DNA from: Rathayibacter rathayi
Lineage (GTDB): Bacteria > Actinomycetota > Actinomycetes > Actinomycetales > Microbacteriaceae
DNA: 64,000 bases
Assembly: GCF_004011095.1 (NCBI RefSeq)
Contig: NZ_CP028129.1
Coordinates: 2,852,001-2,916,000 of the forward strand
Reading direction: 5' to 3'
The notes under the pieces are model-generated. The model saw only the letters and a list, made by a program, of their open reading frames with translations, was not told the origin of the DNA and ran no database searches. The number at the start of each line of letters is the position of its first letter. Position 1 is the stretch's first letter. Made by a program: the position numbers and the translations under genes. Shown piece by piece: positions 25,666 through 34,223 of the stretch.

Positions 25666-25721
25666 GAGCCCGGATATGCCCGTTTCTGGCGCATAACGGT
25701 CTTTCAGCCTCGGTTACGAAC
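25649..25721. repeat. Inverted repeat, family B (core AACCGAGGCTG), copy 1
   Basis: Left arm around GTGCGCAACCGAGGCTGA (from 25649) and right arm TCAGCCTCGGTTACGAAC (25704-25721) are complementary except for a few positions; an inner TATGC/GCATA stem (25675-25679, 25691-25695) makes it two-tier. It sits between convergent genes and contains the stop codon of the acetyltransferase gene. Confidence 0.85.
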
Positions 25722-25726
25722 GCCGA

Positions 25727-26149
25727 TTAGCTCGGAGACGTGATCTCGAGCGCGATGTTGTCGGGGTCGCGGAACTCCAGGATGCTCGCGCCGCCGGTGT
25801 CCTTGATCGGCTCGTGTGCGATGCCGAGATCGTCGAGCACCGTCGCGGCGGCCCTCAGCGCGTCGAGGTCGGGCACCGCGAAGCTGACGTGGTCGAGTCC
25901 GACGCGGTCCTCCTCGAAGCGGTCGTCCCCCGGAGCGATGGGGCGCAGGCCCAGCAGTCCGCCCGGGAACTGATAGATCACTCCGCCGAAAACGAACGCC
26001 AGCTTCTCCTTCTCCTCCTGCGACGCCGCCGCGGGCGGCGCCTCGAAGGCGACGTCGAAGCCGAAGACAGAGTCGTAGAAGGGGCGCGAGACGGCGATGT
26101 CGCGAACGGTCAGTCGGACATGGTTGTAGTCGACAGCGGGAATCGGCAC
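25727..26149 (-). CDS. VOC-superfamily (glyoxalase/bleomycin-resistance fold) protein
   Basis: A 140-residue single VOC domain pair: VDYNHVRLTVRDIAVSRPFY at the N-terminus gives the first metal-ligand His, GLDHVSFAVPDLDAL in the middle gives the second, and the C-terminus ends with GASILEFRDPDNIALEI, whose Glu is the usual third ligand. Members are lyases, dioxygenases or binding proteins acting in the cytosol; the substrate is not deducible. Monocistronic, converging with the acetyltransferase. Confidence 0.85.
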   Translation of the reverse strand: MPIPAVDYNHVRLTVRDIAVSRPFYDSVFGFDVAFEAPPAAASQEEKEKLAFVFGGVIYQFPGGLLGLRPIAPGDDRFEEDRVGLDHVSFAVPDLDALRAAATVLDDLGIAHEPIKDTGGASILEFRDPDNIALEITSPS

Positions 26150-26261
26150 GGAAGTTCCTCTCGGCGGGACGAGCCGGAGTGCCCGTCGTCAGTGGTTCGG
26201 AGGCGGCGGGGCGGCGGTTCGGGGCTGGCGCCTGCTCCGGGGATCGAGTAGCACCGGCGCG

Positions 26262-27535
26262 TCAGTCCAGCTCCGTCGGCCGCGCCGGCTCGGCCAGCAG
26301 CGCCCGCGCCGCCATCCCGATCCCCGCGCTGGAGGTGGGGTAGGCGAAGCGGACTTTCGCGAGGGTCGCGAGGTCGACTCCGGCCGCCATCGCCGTGGTC
26401 ACCGACTGGACGACCTCGATCGCGTTCTCGCCGACCGGTGCGCGCCGAGAAGCAGCTCGCGGCGCCGGTCGGCGATCAACGTGAGGAACCCGCTCTCGCG
26501 ATGGTCGATGACGGCGCGGTCGAGGTGCGAGATCGGGACCGGGGCGACGACGCACTGCGGGTCGCGCTCGCGGGCCTGCTCCTGGGTGAAGCCGACGCCT
26601 GCGAAGTCCGGGCCGGTGAATCCGCCGGCCGGCAGGAGGAACGGGGGGTGCGCCGGTTCGCGCCGAGCACCGCGTTCTCGAACCCCAGATCCTCGACGTC
26701 GGCGGGCCAGCCGGTGGCCATGATCACCACGTCGACCTCGGCCGTGCGCGACTCCCCGCTCTCGTGCCACTGGATCGCGAGCGCCCCGTCGCCCTGCCGC
26801 TCGAGCCCCGAGACCGTCTCGATCCCGGTGCGCACGCGCACGCCCTGGCGCGCGAAGGCGCCGGCGACATGCATCGGAGATGCTGGAGTCGGAGGTCATC
26901 AGGATCCGCGCTGCCACATCGAGCAGCGTCACCTCCGAGCCGAAGACGTTGAACACCGTGACGAGCTGAGCGCCCGTGTTGCCGCCGCCGATCACCGCGA
27001 CACGGCGGGGCAGCTCGGTCAGGCCGAGCACATTCTCCGGCACCGTTGCGAGCTCGGCGCCCGGGATCGGCAGCCGCCGCGAGTGCCCGCCGACGCAGAT
27101 CAGGATGGAGCGCGCGCGGACTCGCCGGCCGCTGTCGAGCAGGAGGGTGCCCTCGTCGACGAAGCGGGCGCGGCCCTCGTGGAACAGGTTGACCCCCGCC
27201 GCCTCGAACCGCTGCTCCTCGCGCTTGATCGAGCGCACCAGGTCGACGCGCTCGTGTACGTGGTGCGCGGTCGCCGCCCAGTCGAGGGTCGGCGTTCCCA
27301 CGTCGATCCCGTAGTCGCCGGCGGAGCGGGTCTCGCGCATCATCCGCGCCGTCTTCGCGAGGACGCGGGTGGGCACGCACCCCGTGTTGACGCAGGTGCC
27401 GCCGACGCGCGCGGCCTCGAGCACGACGACGCGCGCTCCGAGCTCGGCGGCGCGGAGGGCGGCGGTCGTCCCCGCGGGTCCTGCGCCGATGACGGCGACG
27501 TCGTACTCGGCCTGCTCGGGAGTGCTGTCGGGCAC
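26262..27535 (-). pseudogene. FAD-dependent pyridine nucleotide-disulfide oxidoreductase with three frameshifts
   Basis: The N-terminal half is intact in one frame: FAD fingerprint VIGAGPAGTTAALRAAELGA, the redox-active disulfide GGTCVNTGCVPTRVLAK, and the NAD-binding VIGGGNTGAQL. Near 26875 the protein shifts frame (VAGAFARQGVRVRTGIETV, then ATGWPADVEDLGF), shifts again in a G6 run at 26643-26648 (into FLLPAGGFTGPDFAGVGFTQ) and a third time near 26440 to reach the dimerisation-domain end NAIEVVQSVTTAMAAGVDLA. The sum is a full ~440-residue class I flavoprotein reductase (mercuric reductase/dihydrolipoamide dehydrogenase-like). Each shift is a single base. Confidence 0.75.
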
Positions 27536-28245
27536 GGGGACTTCCGGTTCTGGGTGTGGATCGATCCTGGCGTGCGGCGGCCTCGCTCATGTGTCCGTGA
27601 CGCCCCCGTCACCCGCTCGTGGCGTCCTTGACACGCCGCCACTCATCCGCGCACGCCCGCCACGCAACCGCGACGTCCTGCCGAGGGCGCAGCCACGACG
27701 CGGTTCGCGCATCCCTTGCTCGTCGGCGGCTCCACTCGCTGACGCTCGGCCCGGGACGAGACCAGACTGCGCTCCGGCTAGCGCTCGCACGTTCCGAGCC
27801 GCTGCCGACTCCGGTGATCGCCGTCTCGTCCTGGCTGGCCAGCCGCCACGGCACGACCGTCTACCTCATCGACCCGGCCCCCGCCTCCGCAGTGCTGGCG
27901 CGACTGCTCGACCACGCAGGGCGGGCGCTGGCGGACGCGGGCGACGATGGATGAGGTCGCGGCGCGCGGCGCGCGGCACGGGCGTCGATCGGCAGCGGGT
28001 GAGGTGGGAGCGGCCGGGCGAGGTGATCGCGGACACGGCGGAGGTGACGCGCGCGTAGCCGACCAAGGCTCGGACGGCGGCCTCCAGTGTCATGCATCTA
28101 CCCGAGACTATGACGACCGGGGCCGTACGGGCATCCCGCGCCAGACCCGTCCTCGCGCCTTCAGACTCCGGCACCATTCGCGGAGGCGGCGGCGGGAGCT
28201 TGACCCATCGTCTCGTTATAAACACATTCCCACGAGAGGACCATA
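27536..28245. other. Long intergenic region upstream of the secreted protease
   Basis: No complete gene. On the plus strand at about 27760-27954 a coding-like tail appears (PTPVIAVSSWLASRHGTTVY and a helix ending ADAGDDG, stop) without a credible start, possibly debris. The last 60 bases become AT-rich (GTTATAAACAC near 28214-28224) and hold the protease promoter. Confidence 0.4.
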
Positions 28246-29532
28246 ATGAAGTCACGATTGGTCATAGCGAGCTTGCTGCTCGTAGTATCACTTGCCGCCC
28301 CTCCTTCCCGGGCCGATCCAGGTGCCGATAGCGTGAATTCGACGTCGGGTTTCAGTCCGGAGATCAACCAGTGGGCAGATTCTGTCGGCGAGGAATTTCT
28401 CGCGCACAGTCGTGCGCTTGGTGAGTTCAATAGGTGGATCAACTCGAGAAGTGAGGCGCGCGACCGTGGCTATATCGTTTCGGTAAATGATCCTGCATCA
28501 GGTTCGACGAAGATTCTCTGGAACGGAACGGATTTGGAGGAGCAGCAAGCGTTCGAGAAGCGGGCCGCCGAGTTGGGCATCGAAGCTCACTTCGCGGCCT
28601 TTCCCTATGCCTTCGGTCAAGTACAAGACTCGCTAGCGGGGATACGATCGGCTCGGCCTGACTTCGAGAGGCTGTCCTTCTCCGTGGATATGGTGGCCGC
28701 GCTCTCGGTGGAGGAAATGGAATCGGTCGTGATCAAAGGGCACTTCTCGGACGAGAACATGCCGGCCGGAATGCAAGAGTCCTCTAGGCAACTCGTTCAG
28801 GATGTGGCCCAGTCCGCTTCACTTATTGTCCCGGTGAAGGTCGAGGTTGCGTCTCAAGGAGCTGAGACGTATGCTCGGCGGGTCGCTGACACATCTCCGT
28901 TCTGGGGTGGGGGGCTCGCGAAGAGTTCCTCGTATTGCAGCACTGGGTTCGTGGTTTCAGTCGATGGTAAAACGCGCTCGACAACAGCTCGTCATTGCAC
29001 AGGGCATTTTACGGCTGTCGAGGGCTCAGGAGATTACGGTGACTCTTACTCACCCACGTTCAACGGCGGTCGCCTCCTCGACTCGTCCGGCTCGGGACGC
29101 GTTTTCGATGGCGCCCCGTCCGAGTCACATAACCCGGGGGTTCCGGTAAAGGGATTCCAGGATCTTAACCCGGGCGACTTCGTATACACTCAGGGAGGTA
29201 ACTTCGGACCTCGATGCGATATCCGTGTTCAATCAGTGAATATAGAGTTCGATGATACTCAGGGTGTCTTTGGTGCAATCTGGGGAATACAAGTCAATGG
29301 CCGAATTGCTGCCGGGGCCGGGGACAGTGGTGGTCCAGTCATCACTCTCGACGGCGACGGATTCCGTGCTGCCGGCCTCATTCAGGGAACTGCGGGCAAC
29401 CGGTCCCTTTCGGCGGAAGCCTGTCGAGACGCCTCCTATACGCAATCGGATCGGTGTTCCTACGACGTCGTCTTCAGCTCAATGCGCACGCTCGCTGATC
29501 AGTGGGGCGCCTCCCTGGTCACGAGCGGGTGA
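28246..29532 (+). CDS. Secreted S1-family (chymotrypsin-like) serine protease
   Basis: A 428-residue preproprotein; ATG 28246 follows GAGAGGA. A Sec signal peptide spans residues 1-23. Residues 24-215 are a propeptide-like helical region, as in streptogrisin/alpha-lytic protease precursors. The protease domain has the catalytic His in TARHCTG (H250), a likely Asp in GRLLDSSG (D279) and Ser in GAGDSGGPV (S361), with cysteines C231/C251 placed to form the usual His-loop disulfide. It is exported and self-processed; targets unknown. The gene has more A/T third positions than its neighbours, suggesting acquisition. Similar proteases are virulence-associated in plant-pathogenic Clavibacter. Confidence 0.85.
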   Translation: MKSRLVIASLLLVVSLAAPPSRADPGADSVNSTSGFSPEINQWADSVGEEFLAHSRALGEFNRWINSRSEARDRGYIVSVNDPASGSTKILWNGTDLEEQQAFEKRAAELGIEAHFAAFPYAFGQVQDSLAGIRSARPDFERLSFSVDMVAALSVEEMESVVIKGHFSDENMPAGMQESSRQLVQDVAQSASLIVPVKVEVASQGAETYARRVADTSPFWGGGLAKSSSYCSTGFVVSVDGKTRSTTARHCTGHFTAVEGSGDYGDSYSPTFNGGRLLDSSGSGRVFDGAPSESHNPGVPVKGFQDLNPGDFVYTQGGNFGPRCDIRVQSVNIEFDDTQGVFGAIWGIQVNGRIAAGAGDSGGPVITLDGDGFRAAGLIQGTAGNRSLSAEACRDASYTQSDRCSYDVVFSSMRTLADQWGASLVTSG

Positions 29533-29557
29533 CGTGAGGTCGACATAGCGTTCTCGA

Positions 29558-30097
29558 TCATGGGCGGTCGGGCGACGTGGGAGCGTCGTCCGACCCGCTC
29601 TCCTTCCCGCGAATCTCGACCTCATCGCCGCTGACGACGATCTCGTCGATTGATTGAGTGATTCGAGTGGCGGGTTTCTCGAGCAGGGTCCGCAGCCAGC
29701 CCTCCTGGGCGCTGGCCTCCGGGAAGCAGCCGAGGTAGGTCTGTGCGGGTGTACCGTCGGTCTGCCACTGCAGGGGGTTCGCTCCCCGGTAGTCCAGCTT
29801 GTAGGTCAGTGCATTGCAGGGTGAAGAGACCACAAGAACCGTCTTGCCATTCTGATCACTCACGCGAAATGTGAGTGGCTTCTCCAGCAGCCACTCGACG
29901 CTGTTCCCGCTCTCGGTAGCCGAGGTGCTCAGATATGATCTGCCGACGGCGTCCGCTCGCTCGAGGGGAGGGGGCGGCGACGCTCCGGCGGTACTGGGCG
30001 ACGCGATAGGCGGTCCGGCGCAGGCGCTGATGAACATGATTGCCGCGGTTGTGATGGTGCAGGATCGTAGAATAGATAGACGATGTGGTTCAGTCAT
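29558..30097 (-). CDS. META/HslJ-like lipoprotein
   Basis: A 179-residue protein with a lipoprotein leader (hydrophobic IMFISAC, lipobox Cys near residue 26), then a Pro/Ser linker and a domain with CNALTYKLDYRG and a second cysteine in YLGCFPEASAQEGWLRTLL. The Cys-Asn pattern and the final lever of helices recall the META domain of HslJ-type proteins. It is anchored to the outer face of the membrane; role unknown. Convergent with the S1 protease gene. Confidence 0.65.
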   Translation of the reverse strand: MTEPHRLSILRSCTITTAAIMFISACAGPPIASPSTAGASPPPPLERADAVGRSYLSTSATESGNSVEWLLEKPLTFRVSDQNGKTVLVVSSPCNALTYKLDYRGANPLQWQTDGTPAQTYLGCFPEASAQEGWLRTLLEKPATRITQSIDEIVVSGDEVEIRGKESGSDDAPTSPDRP

Positions 30098-30241
30098 TTT
30101 TTCTCACTCGGATAGGTCGGCCCGGAGTGCCGATCAGTGTCGGCGACTGACTGCTCTGAGCCAGCCACACGGGGCGGCGACTGTATCATGAGTGGCGTCT
30201 TTCTCCCGTTTCTTACGGATATTTCGTGCCAATGCTCGAGA

Positions 30242-30803
30242 TCAGTTGCTGTCGGGATCTCCGTCAGAGGACCGCGGGACGACCTGGTGCCCGCCCTCGA
30301 TCGTCCCGTTGGGGCGGAGCAGGATTTGCGTGTACACGGGGCGGCGCTGCGCAGGGACGTGCCGCGGACCCGGAGGGGCTCCCCGGCGAAGAACGCTCGG
30401 AGCCGGTGCAGCCGGCGAAGAAAGACGCGTCCGGACGCTGCACCGCGAGGCGGACTGTGGTCCCGTTCGGCTCCATGATCAGCAGGCGGTCGTTCTCGGC
30501 CGTGTCGAACCCGGAGCCGTAGACGACGGCGTCCCTAGCGAGCAGGGCGAGGCATGGCGGGACATCGGTGGTCAACTCCCAGCCCTCGACGAGCGTAAGG
30601 CGGTGGCGGGGGTGCTGCGCGCGCGGGGCCTGCTGGTCGGGCCGCGCGGCAGGCGGTGTCACTCCCGGAGGAACGTCCTCCGCGTCCAACTCGCCGAGCC
30701 GACGAAGCGCCGCGCTCCGCTCATCCTGGTTGGCGCCGTCGTCGCGGGGTCGGGCCGACAGGATCCGCTCGAGATCCCTGCGCTCGTCATCCGCGGCCTG
30801 CAC
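30242..30803 (-). pseudogene. Frameshifted gene of unknown function
   Basis: Coding character on the minus strand moves through three frames. The first carries VEGWELTTDVPPCLALLARD and LLIMEPNGTTVRLAV up to FFAGCTGSER. The second carries FFAGEPLRVRGTSLRSAAP. The third carries VYTQILLRPNGTIEGGHQVV and ends in TGA at 30242-30244. At least two single-base shifts are therefore needed, near 30395 and 30340. The intact protein would have about 185 residues with two cysteines. I do not recognise the family. Confidence 0.5.
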
Positions 30804-30899
30804 TCCGCCACTCCGGCGGCGCCAGGCGCCGAAACGGCCCGCTGCCTCCCGAGACTCCGCGGTGTCTGGGTGGCAGCGGGCCGTCGCCCAGTCCGGGCG

Positions 30900-31010
30900 T
30901 CAGCCCGACGGGTTCTCGACCGGGTCGCCCTCGGGGTCGGTGGCCGTCTCGGGGTCGACGTGCTCGGGATCGGTGGTCTGCGGGTCCTCGGGAGTGTTCT
31001 TCTCGGTCAT
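30900..31010 (-). CDS. Small acidic protein (36 residues)
   Basis: ATG 31010 is preceded by AAGGAGGATCCG, a near-ideal ribosome binding site, and the frame stays open for 36 codons with a very acidic, proline/threonine-rich sequence (MTEKNTPEDPQTTDPEHVDP). It probably is disordered. Strong start signal and G/C third positions support a real small gene. The upstream side holds the inverted repeat at 31103-31184. Confidence 0.55.
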   Translation of the reverse strand: MTEKNTPEDPQTTDPEHVDPETATDPEGDPVENPSG

Positions 31011-31102
31011 CGGATCCTCCTTGTCGCTGGATGCGGAACGTGCGGACGTCGCCCACGCTACGGCGCGCGCCGCGGCCACCGCGCCCGGTTGACTCCGCCG
31101 CC

Positions 31103-31184
31103 CGCCGTACGCAACCGAGGCTGGGAGTGCCCTAACGGCTCCAGGGAGCGGTGCAGCCGTTCCTGACCTCGGTTGCGTACGGCG
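31103..31184. repeat. Inverted repeat, family B (core AACCGAGG), copy 2
   Basis: Arms CGCCGTACGCAACCGAGG (31103-31120) and its exact complement (31167-31184), with an inner AACGGCT/AGCCGTT stem (31134-31140, 31155-31161). The GCAACCGAGG part is shared with the element at 25649-25721. Here it lies between divergent genes, so it is not simply a terminator. Confidence 0.9.
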
Positions 31185-31307
31185 TTCCGCTGTCCCCCTC
31201 CGCCCGCCGGTGCCCGTGCCAGCCGTGCGCCTCCACCGCAAGGCCTGGCAGCGCTTTCCCGCCATTCTTACGCTGAGCCCACCCGAGTCGAGGAGCTGCA
31301 GCGCCAC

Positions 31308-31571
31308 ATGATCCGCACCACCGTCACCATCGAGGGCAAGACCTACGGTCTGTCTCAGGGGACCGACGTCGATGATCTGAAGCGGTCGGCGACCGAAGCG
31401 ACGCAGGCCGGAGGAGGCCTGATCGACTTCGTGATCGTCGGGAACCGCCAGGTCAGCGTCCTGATCTCGACGGGCGTGCCGGTGATCTTCGAGGAGCTGA
31501 AGGTGCCGGACGACGAGCGTGACACCGGTGACGTCCACCAGCCGTGGGACGACATCGACTACCTGGACTAA
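31308..31571 (+). CDS. Small conserved-looking hypothetical protein
   Basis: An 87-residue product from ATG 31308 (AGGAG 12 bases upstream; a weaker spacing than ideal). The sequence alternates strand and helix: MIRTTVTIEGKTYGLSQGTD, a helix LKRSATEATQAGG, then FVIVGNRQVSVLISTGVPVI and an acidic tail. It looks like a compact cytosolic alpha/beta domain. No family recognised. Confidence 0.65.
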   Translation: MIRTTVTIEGKTYGLSQGTDVDDLKRSATEATQAGGGLIDFVIVGNRQVSVLISTGVPVIFEELKVPDDERDTGDVHQPWDDIDYLD

Positions 31572-31608
31572 TCCGCTTCTCCGGTCGCGTGTCCGGTGCC
31601 GGGTCGCG

Positions 31609-32190
31609 CTACTCCGCCTGCTCACGCGGTGGTGGTCCGCTCGCCGCAGGCTCGCCAGGGGTCAGCTCGTTCCCCGACGGTTCGTTCTGGTTCAGCTCGC
31701 CCGCGACCAGCGTGCGGGCGGCCGCAGAGAGTGCCAAGCGGATGCGCTCCGCGGGCTCCCGCAGCATCGACGCGATCGCGTCGATGTCGTGTCGGCCGGT
31801 GTATCGGAGCAGCCAGGCCTGGCGTTCGAGCGTCGGCAGTGCATGCAGGCGCCGATGAAAGCCGATGCGCAGCAGATCGTCCTCGCGGATCGCGGGCTCA
31901 GCCTGCTCCGCTCGTTCGATCTCGGACCCGCTGCGCTGCACACTCGCGCGTCCGACCTCGGCGCGCATCAGGTCGAGCGCGCCGGCGTCATCGAGTCCCC
32001 GCGGTCGCCCGCTGCGGACGGTCACCGCGGCGCGCCGGAGTGCGGCGCTGGCCGCAGCGTCCGAGAGGGTCAGGCGGTAGGCGTAGGCGTAGAGACCGAG
32101 GTTCTCGAGGGTGCGGCCGGCCAGGGGTTCGCTCTGCTGCTGTGATGGCGACATCCGGAGGGCGGCGACGGGTCTGTCGTAGCTGGTCAC
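31609..32190 (-). CDS. RNA polymerase sigma-70/ECF-like protein
   Basis: From GTG 32190 (GAGGAG five bases upstream) a 193-residue protein. The C-terminal part RLHALPTLERQAWLLRYTGR followed by DIDAIASMLREPAERIRLAL has the shape of sigma region 4 (helix-turn-helix that contacts the -35 element). The N-terminal half, with LYAYAYRLTLSDAAASAALR, corresponds to region 2 (compare the usual 'LxxYAxRLTGD'). The tail is Pro/Glu-rich. It may be an ECF sigma factor or a sigma-like regulator that has lost strict consensus; no anti-sigma gene is adjacent. Confidence 0.6.
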   Translation of the reverse strand: MTSYDRPVAALRMSPSQQQSEPLAGRTLENLGLYAYAYRLTLSDAAASAALRRAAVTVRSGRPRGLDDAGALDLMRAEVGRASVQRSGSEIERAEQAEPAIREDDLLRIGFHRRLHALPTLERQAWLLRYTGRHDIDAIASMLREPAERIRLALSAAARTLVAGELNQNEPSGNELTPGEPAASGPPPREQAE

Positions 32191-32307
32191 GGTGACTCCT
32201 CGGCTCCGCGCGCTCCCGGTCGGGTACCGCGTCGGAGGCGATGCTAGAGAGTCGAAAACGATCGTTCTACGCTTGACAATCTCCACTCCATGTCCACCCA
32301 CGCACCT

Positions 32308-32319
32308 GAAAGCGCTTTC
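32308..32319. promoter_or_regulatory. Orphan LacI-type palindrome
   Basis: GAAAGCGCTTTC is a perfect palindrome with the CG centre typical of LacI-family operators, 30 bases downstream of a TTGACA (32273-32278). No plus-strand gene follows; the next gene is on the minus strand and ends here. It may be the control region of a deleted sugar locus. Confidence 0.5.
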
Positions 32320-32350
32320 CCGACATTCGTCTGGAAAGTGTGGAGTGCTC

Positions 32351-32701
32351 TTACTCTCGAGCCGAAAGCACGCAGAACTCGTTGCCCTCGGGATCCGCCA
32401 GAACGACCCACGACCGCTCTCCCTGCCCGACGTCCGCCCGGGTCGCCCCAAGCCCAAGCAGGCGCGCGACCTCCGCCTCCTGGTCGTCCGGCACGAAATC
32501 CATATGCAGCCGGTTCTTCACGGCCTTGCGCTCGGGCACGTCGAGGAAGAGCAGGCTCGGACCGCGGCCCGATGGGGCGAGCAGCTCAATGCCGTCCTCG
32601 TCCTCCTCGACGACGTCCCAGCCGAGCGCCTCCTGCCACCAGTGCCCTACGGCGCGGAAGTCGGTGCAGTCGACGATGATCTCTTCGAGTCGGAGGCTCA
32701 T
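32351..32701 (-). CDS. VOC-superfamily protein (glyoxalase-like domain)
   Basis: A 116-residue protein with the pattern of glyoxalase-like domains: SLRLEEIIVDCTDFRAVGHW at the N-terminus, a middle LHMDFVPDDQEAEVARLLGL and the closing WVVLADPEGNEFCVL. This subgroup is widespread in actinobacteria and is often annotated as VOC or glyoxalase-like without known substrate. The usual first His ligand is replaced (IIVDC), so it may not bind metal. Monocistronic. Confidence 0.85.
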   Translation of the reverse strand: MSLRLEEIIVDCTDFRAVGHWWQEALGWDVVEEDEDGIELLAPSGRGPSLLFLDVPERKAVKNRLHMDFVPDDQEAEVARLLGLGATRADVGQGERSWVVLADPEGNEFCVLSARE

Positions 32702-32906
32702 GCTCCGACGCTAACCGGCGCGGGCACCGTCGGGGAAGTGCGTCCCGGCAGATCTCTGCGGTCGGGGCCTCCCGTGGGGCCTCCACCTGTCAGCACCGGA
32801 TGCCGGAGCCGGACGTCCGTGCCGACTCGGCACGACCGCTGGCGACCACGGCGTCGGCGCGGCATCCTCGACGCGGGCGTCCCTGCGTCCGGAGACGAGG
32901 ATCCGC

Positions 32907-33530
32907 ATGAGCACCGCACGCGAGCACTGGGAGGCGCGCTACGCCGACTCCGATCGCATCTGGTCGGGCAGACCGAATGCGACGTTGGTCGGGGTGGTCG
33001 GTGCGCTGCCGCCGGGGCGCGCCCTCGATCTCGGCGCGGGCGAGGGAGCGGATGCGCTGTGGCTCGCGTCGCTCGGCTGGAGCGTGACCGGGCTTGATCT
33101 TTCCGAGACGGCGCTGGATCGGGCGCGCGAGGCTGCGACCGCGCAGGGCGTCAGCGTGGACTTCGTGCAGGCCGACCTCGCCGGCGAGTGGCCGGTAGAG
33201 GGGCTGTTCGATCTGGTCACGGCGAGCTTTCTGCACTCGATGGTCGAGTTCCCGCGAACCGACGTCCTGCGGAGGGCCGCGGGCGCGGTCGCACCGGGCG
33301 GTCGCCTCGCCGTCGTCTCGCACGCCGCGCCGCCGCCGTGGGCCAGTGGCGACGAGCACCGGCATGGACTGCACCTCTCCGGCCCCGAGGAAGAGTTCGC
33401 CGAGCTCGCCCTCGACCCCTCGGAGTGGACTGCTCAGGTCGTCGAGACCCGCGAGCGCGCGGCAACCGCCCCTGACGGCACTGCGGCGGTGCTTCTGGAC
33501 GGTGTGCTACTCCTGCAGCGCCGCGCCTGA
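32907..33530 (+). CDS. Class I SAM-dependent methyltransferase
   Basis: A 207-residue methyltransferase. REHWEARYADSDRIWSGRPN opens the protein, motif I is ALDLGAGEGADALWLASLGW (about residues 38-57), motif II VTGLDLSETAL and the acidic loop VQADLAGEWP follow, and PGGRLAVVSHA marks the later strand. It transfers a methyl group from S-adenosylmethionine; related proteins are often called tellurite-resistance TehB-like. Substrate unknown. Confidence 0.9.
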   Translation: MSTAREHWEARYADSDRIWSGRPNATLVGVVGALPPGRALDLGAGEGADALWLASLGWSVTGLDLSETALDRAREAATAQGVSVDFVQADLAGEWPVEGLFDLVTASFLHSMVEFPRTDVLRRAAGAVAPGGRLAVVSHAAPPPWASGDEHRHGLHLSGPEEEFAELALDPSEWTAQVVETRERAATAPDGTAAVLLDGVLLLQRRA

Positions 33531-33559
33531 CGGCGCACGTCGTCACGGCGGAGCTCCCT

Positions 33560-33832
33560 CCCCCCCCCGCACCCCCCCGCACCCAGGCCCGGGTCGCCTC
33601 ATTCGACTACCGGCTCGCCGGCCCCGACATCCGTTATCCCGTTCCGCTGGACGACGTGCACGCCGCCTGGCGTCACCTCCGCGGGACGACCCGCCAGGCG
33701 CATCCGGTCGCGATCGGCGGCGCGAGTGCGAGCGCGGCGCTTGCTCTCGGCGCGGTCCTGCGCGAGCGCGACTCCGGTGCGCGCGATGGGCTGACGCGCG
33801 TCGCACCGCTCAGCCGCGGTCGTGCAGGGTGA
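33560..33832 (+). pseudogene. Internal fragment of an alpha/beta hydrolase (HSL/acetyl hydrolase family)
   Basis: A plus-strand frame without a start codon reads VASFDYRLAGPDIRYPVPLD, DVHAAWRHLRGTT and AIGGASASAALALGAVLRE. This is the segment around the nucleophile elbow of lipase/acetyl-hydrolase family proteins, with the expected G-[DG]-S-A-G-G replaced by GGASASA, so the catalytic serine motif is degenerate. It begins after C-rich homopolymers at 33549-33585 and ends in TGA 33830-33832, overlapping the VOC gene on the other strand. Clearly a remnant. Confidence 0.65.
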
Positions 33833-34178
33833 TGTGGTACCCGTCCGGGTCGGCGAAGGTGAAGGTGCGGCCGAACGGGCCGTCGATCGGAGCCGCGACG
33901 ACGGCCTGCCCGTCAGCGACGAGTGCGTCGTGGATCTCTTGCACGCCGGTCGCGTGCAGCCAGATCGCGGTGCCGACGCCGGGTTGGGAGGTGGAGTCAA
34001 GATCGGTCCCGGGTGCGAGGTCGCGCAGGGCGAAGGCGATCGGCGTGGTCGTGAAGACGACGGCGTGGGGAGGGCCCGCGGGCGAGCGGACGAGGCCGAG
34101 GTAGTGCTCGTAAAAGGCTTGCGAGGCGTGGAGATCGCGGACCTGGAGCGAGACGAAGTCGGGGCCGGTGACGGGCAT
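33810..34178 (-). CDS. VOC-superfamily protein under MarR control
   Basis: A 122-residue glyoxalase/bleomycin-resistance-fold protein: PVTGPDFVSLQVRDLHASQA, YEHYLGLVRSPAGPP, a central AIWLHATGVQEIHDAL and the end GRTFTFADPDGYHITLHD. It is divergent from a MarR-type gene, with two inverted repeats in the 61-bp gap, so it is probably the regulated target, perhaps in defence against an electrophile or antibiotic. Substrate unknown. Confidence 0.88.
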   Translation of the reverse strand: MPVTGPDFVSLQVRDLHASQAFYEHYLGLVRSPAGPPHAVVFTTTPIAFALRDLAPGTDLDSTSQPGVGTAIWLHATGVQEIHDALVADGQAVVAAPIDGPFGRTFTFADPDGYHITLHDRG

Positions 34179-34195
34179 GTGTTCCTCCTGGGGTT

Positions 34196-34213
34196 GTGTC
34201 AGATTTGTGACAC
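34196..34213. promoter_or_regulatory. MarR-type operator 1
   Basis: GTGTCAGATTTGTGACAC is an inverted repeat (GTGTCA-N6-TGACAC) in the divergent gap between the VOC and MarR genes. Confidence 0.75.
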
Positions 34214-34223
34214 GAGAGAGCCT

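Noticed and set aside
27619..27954. Plus-strand frame ending in a helical tail upstream of the S1 protease
   Set aside because: The first half has no coding character and a rival minus-strand frame is equally plausible; kept only as a remark in the intergenic entry.
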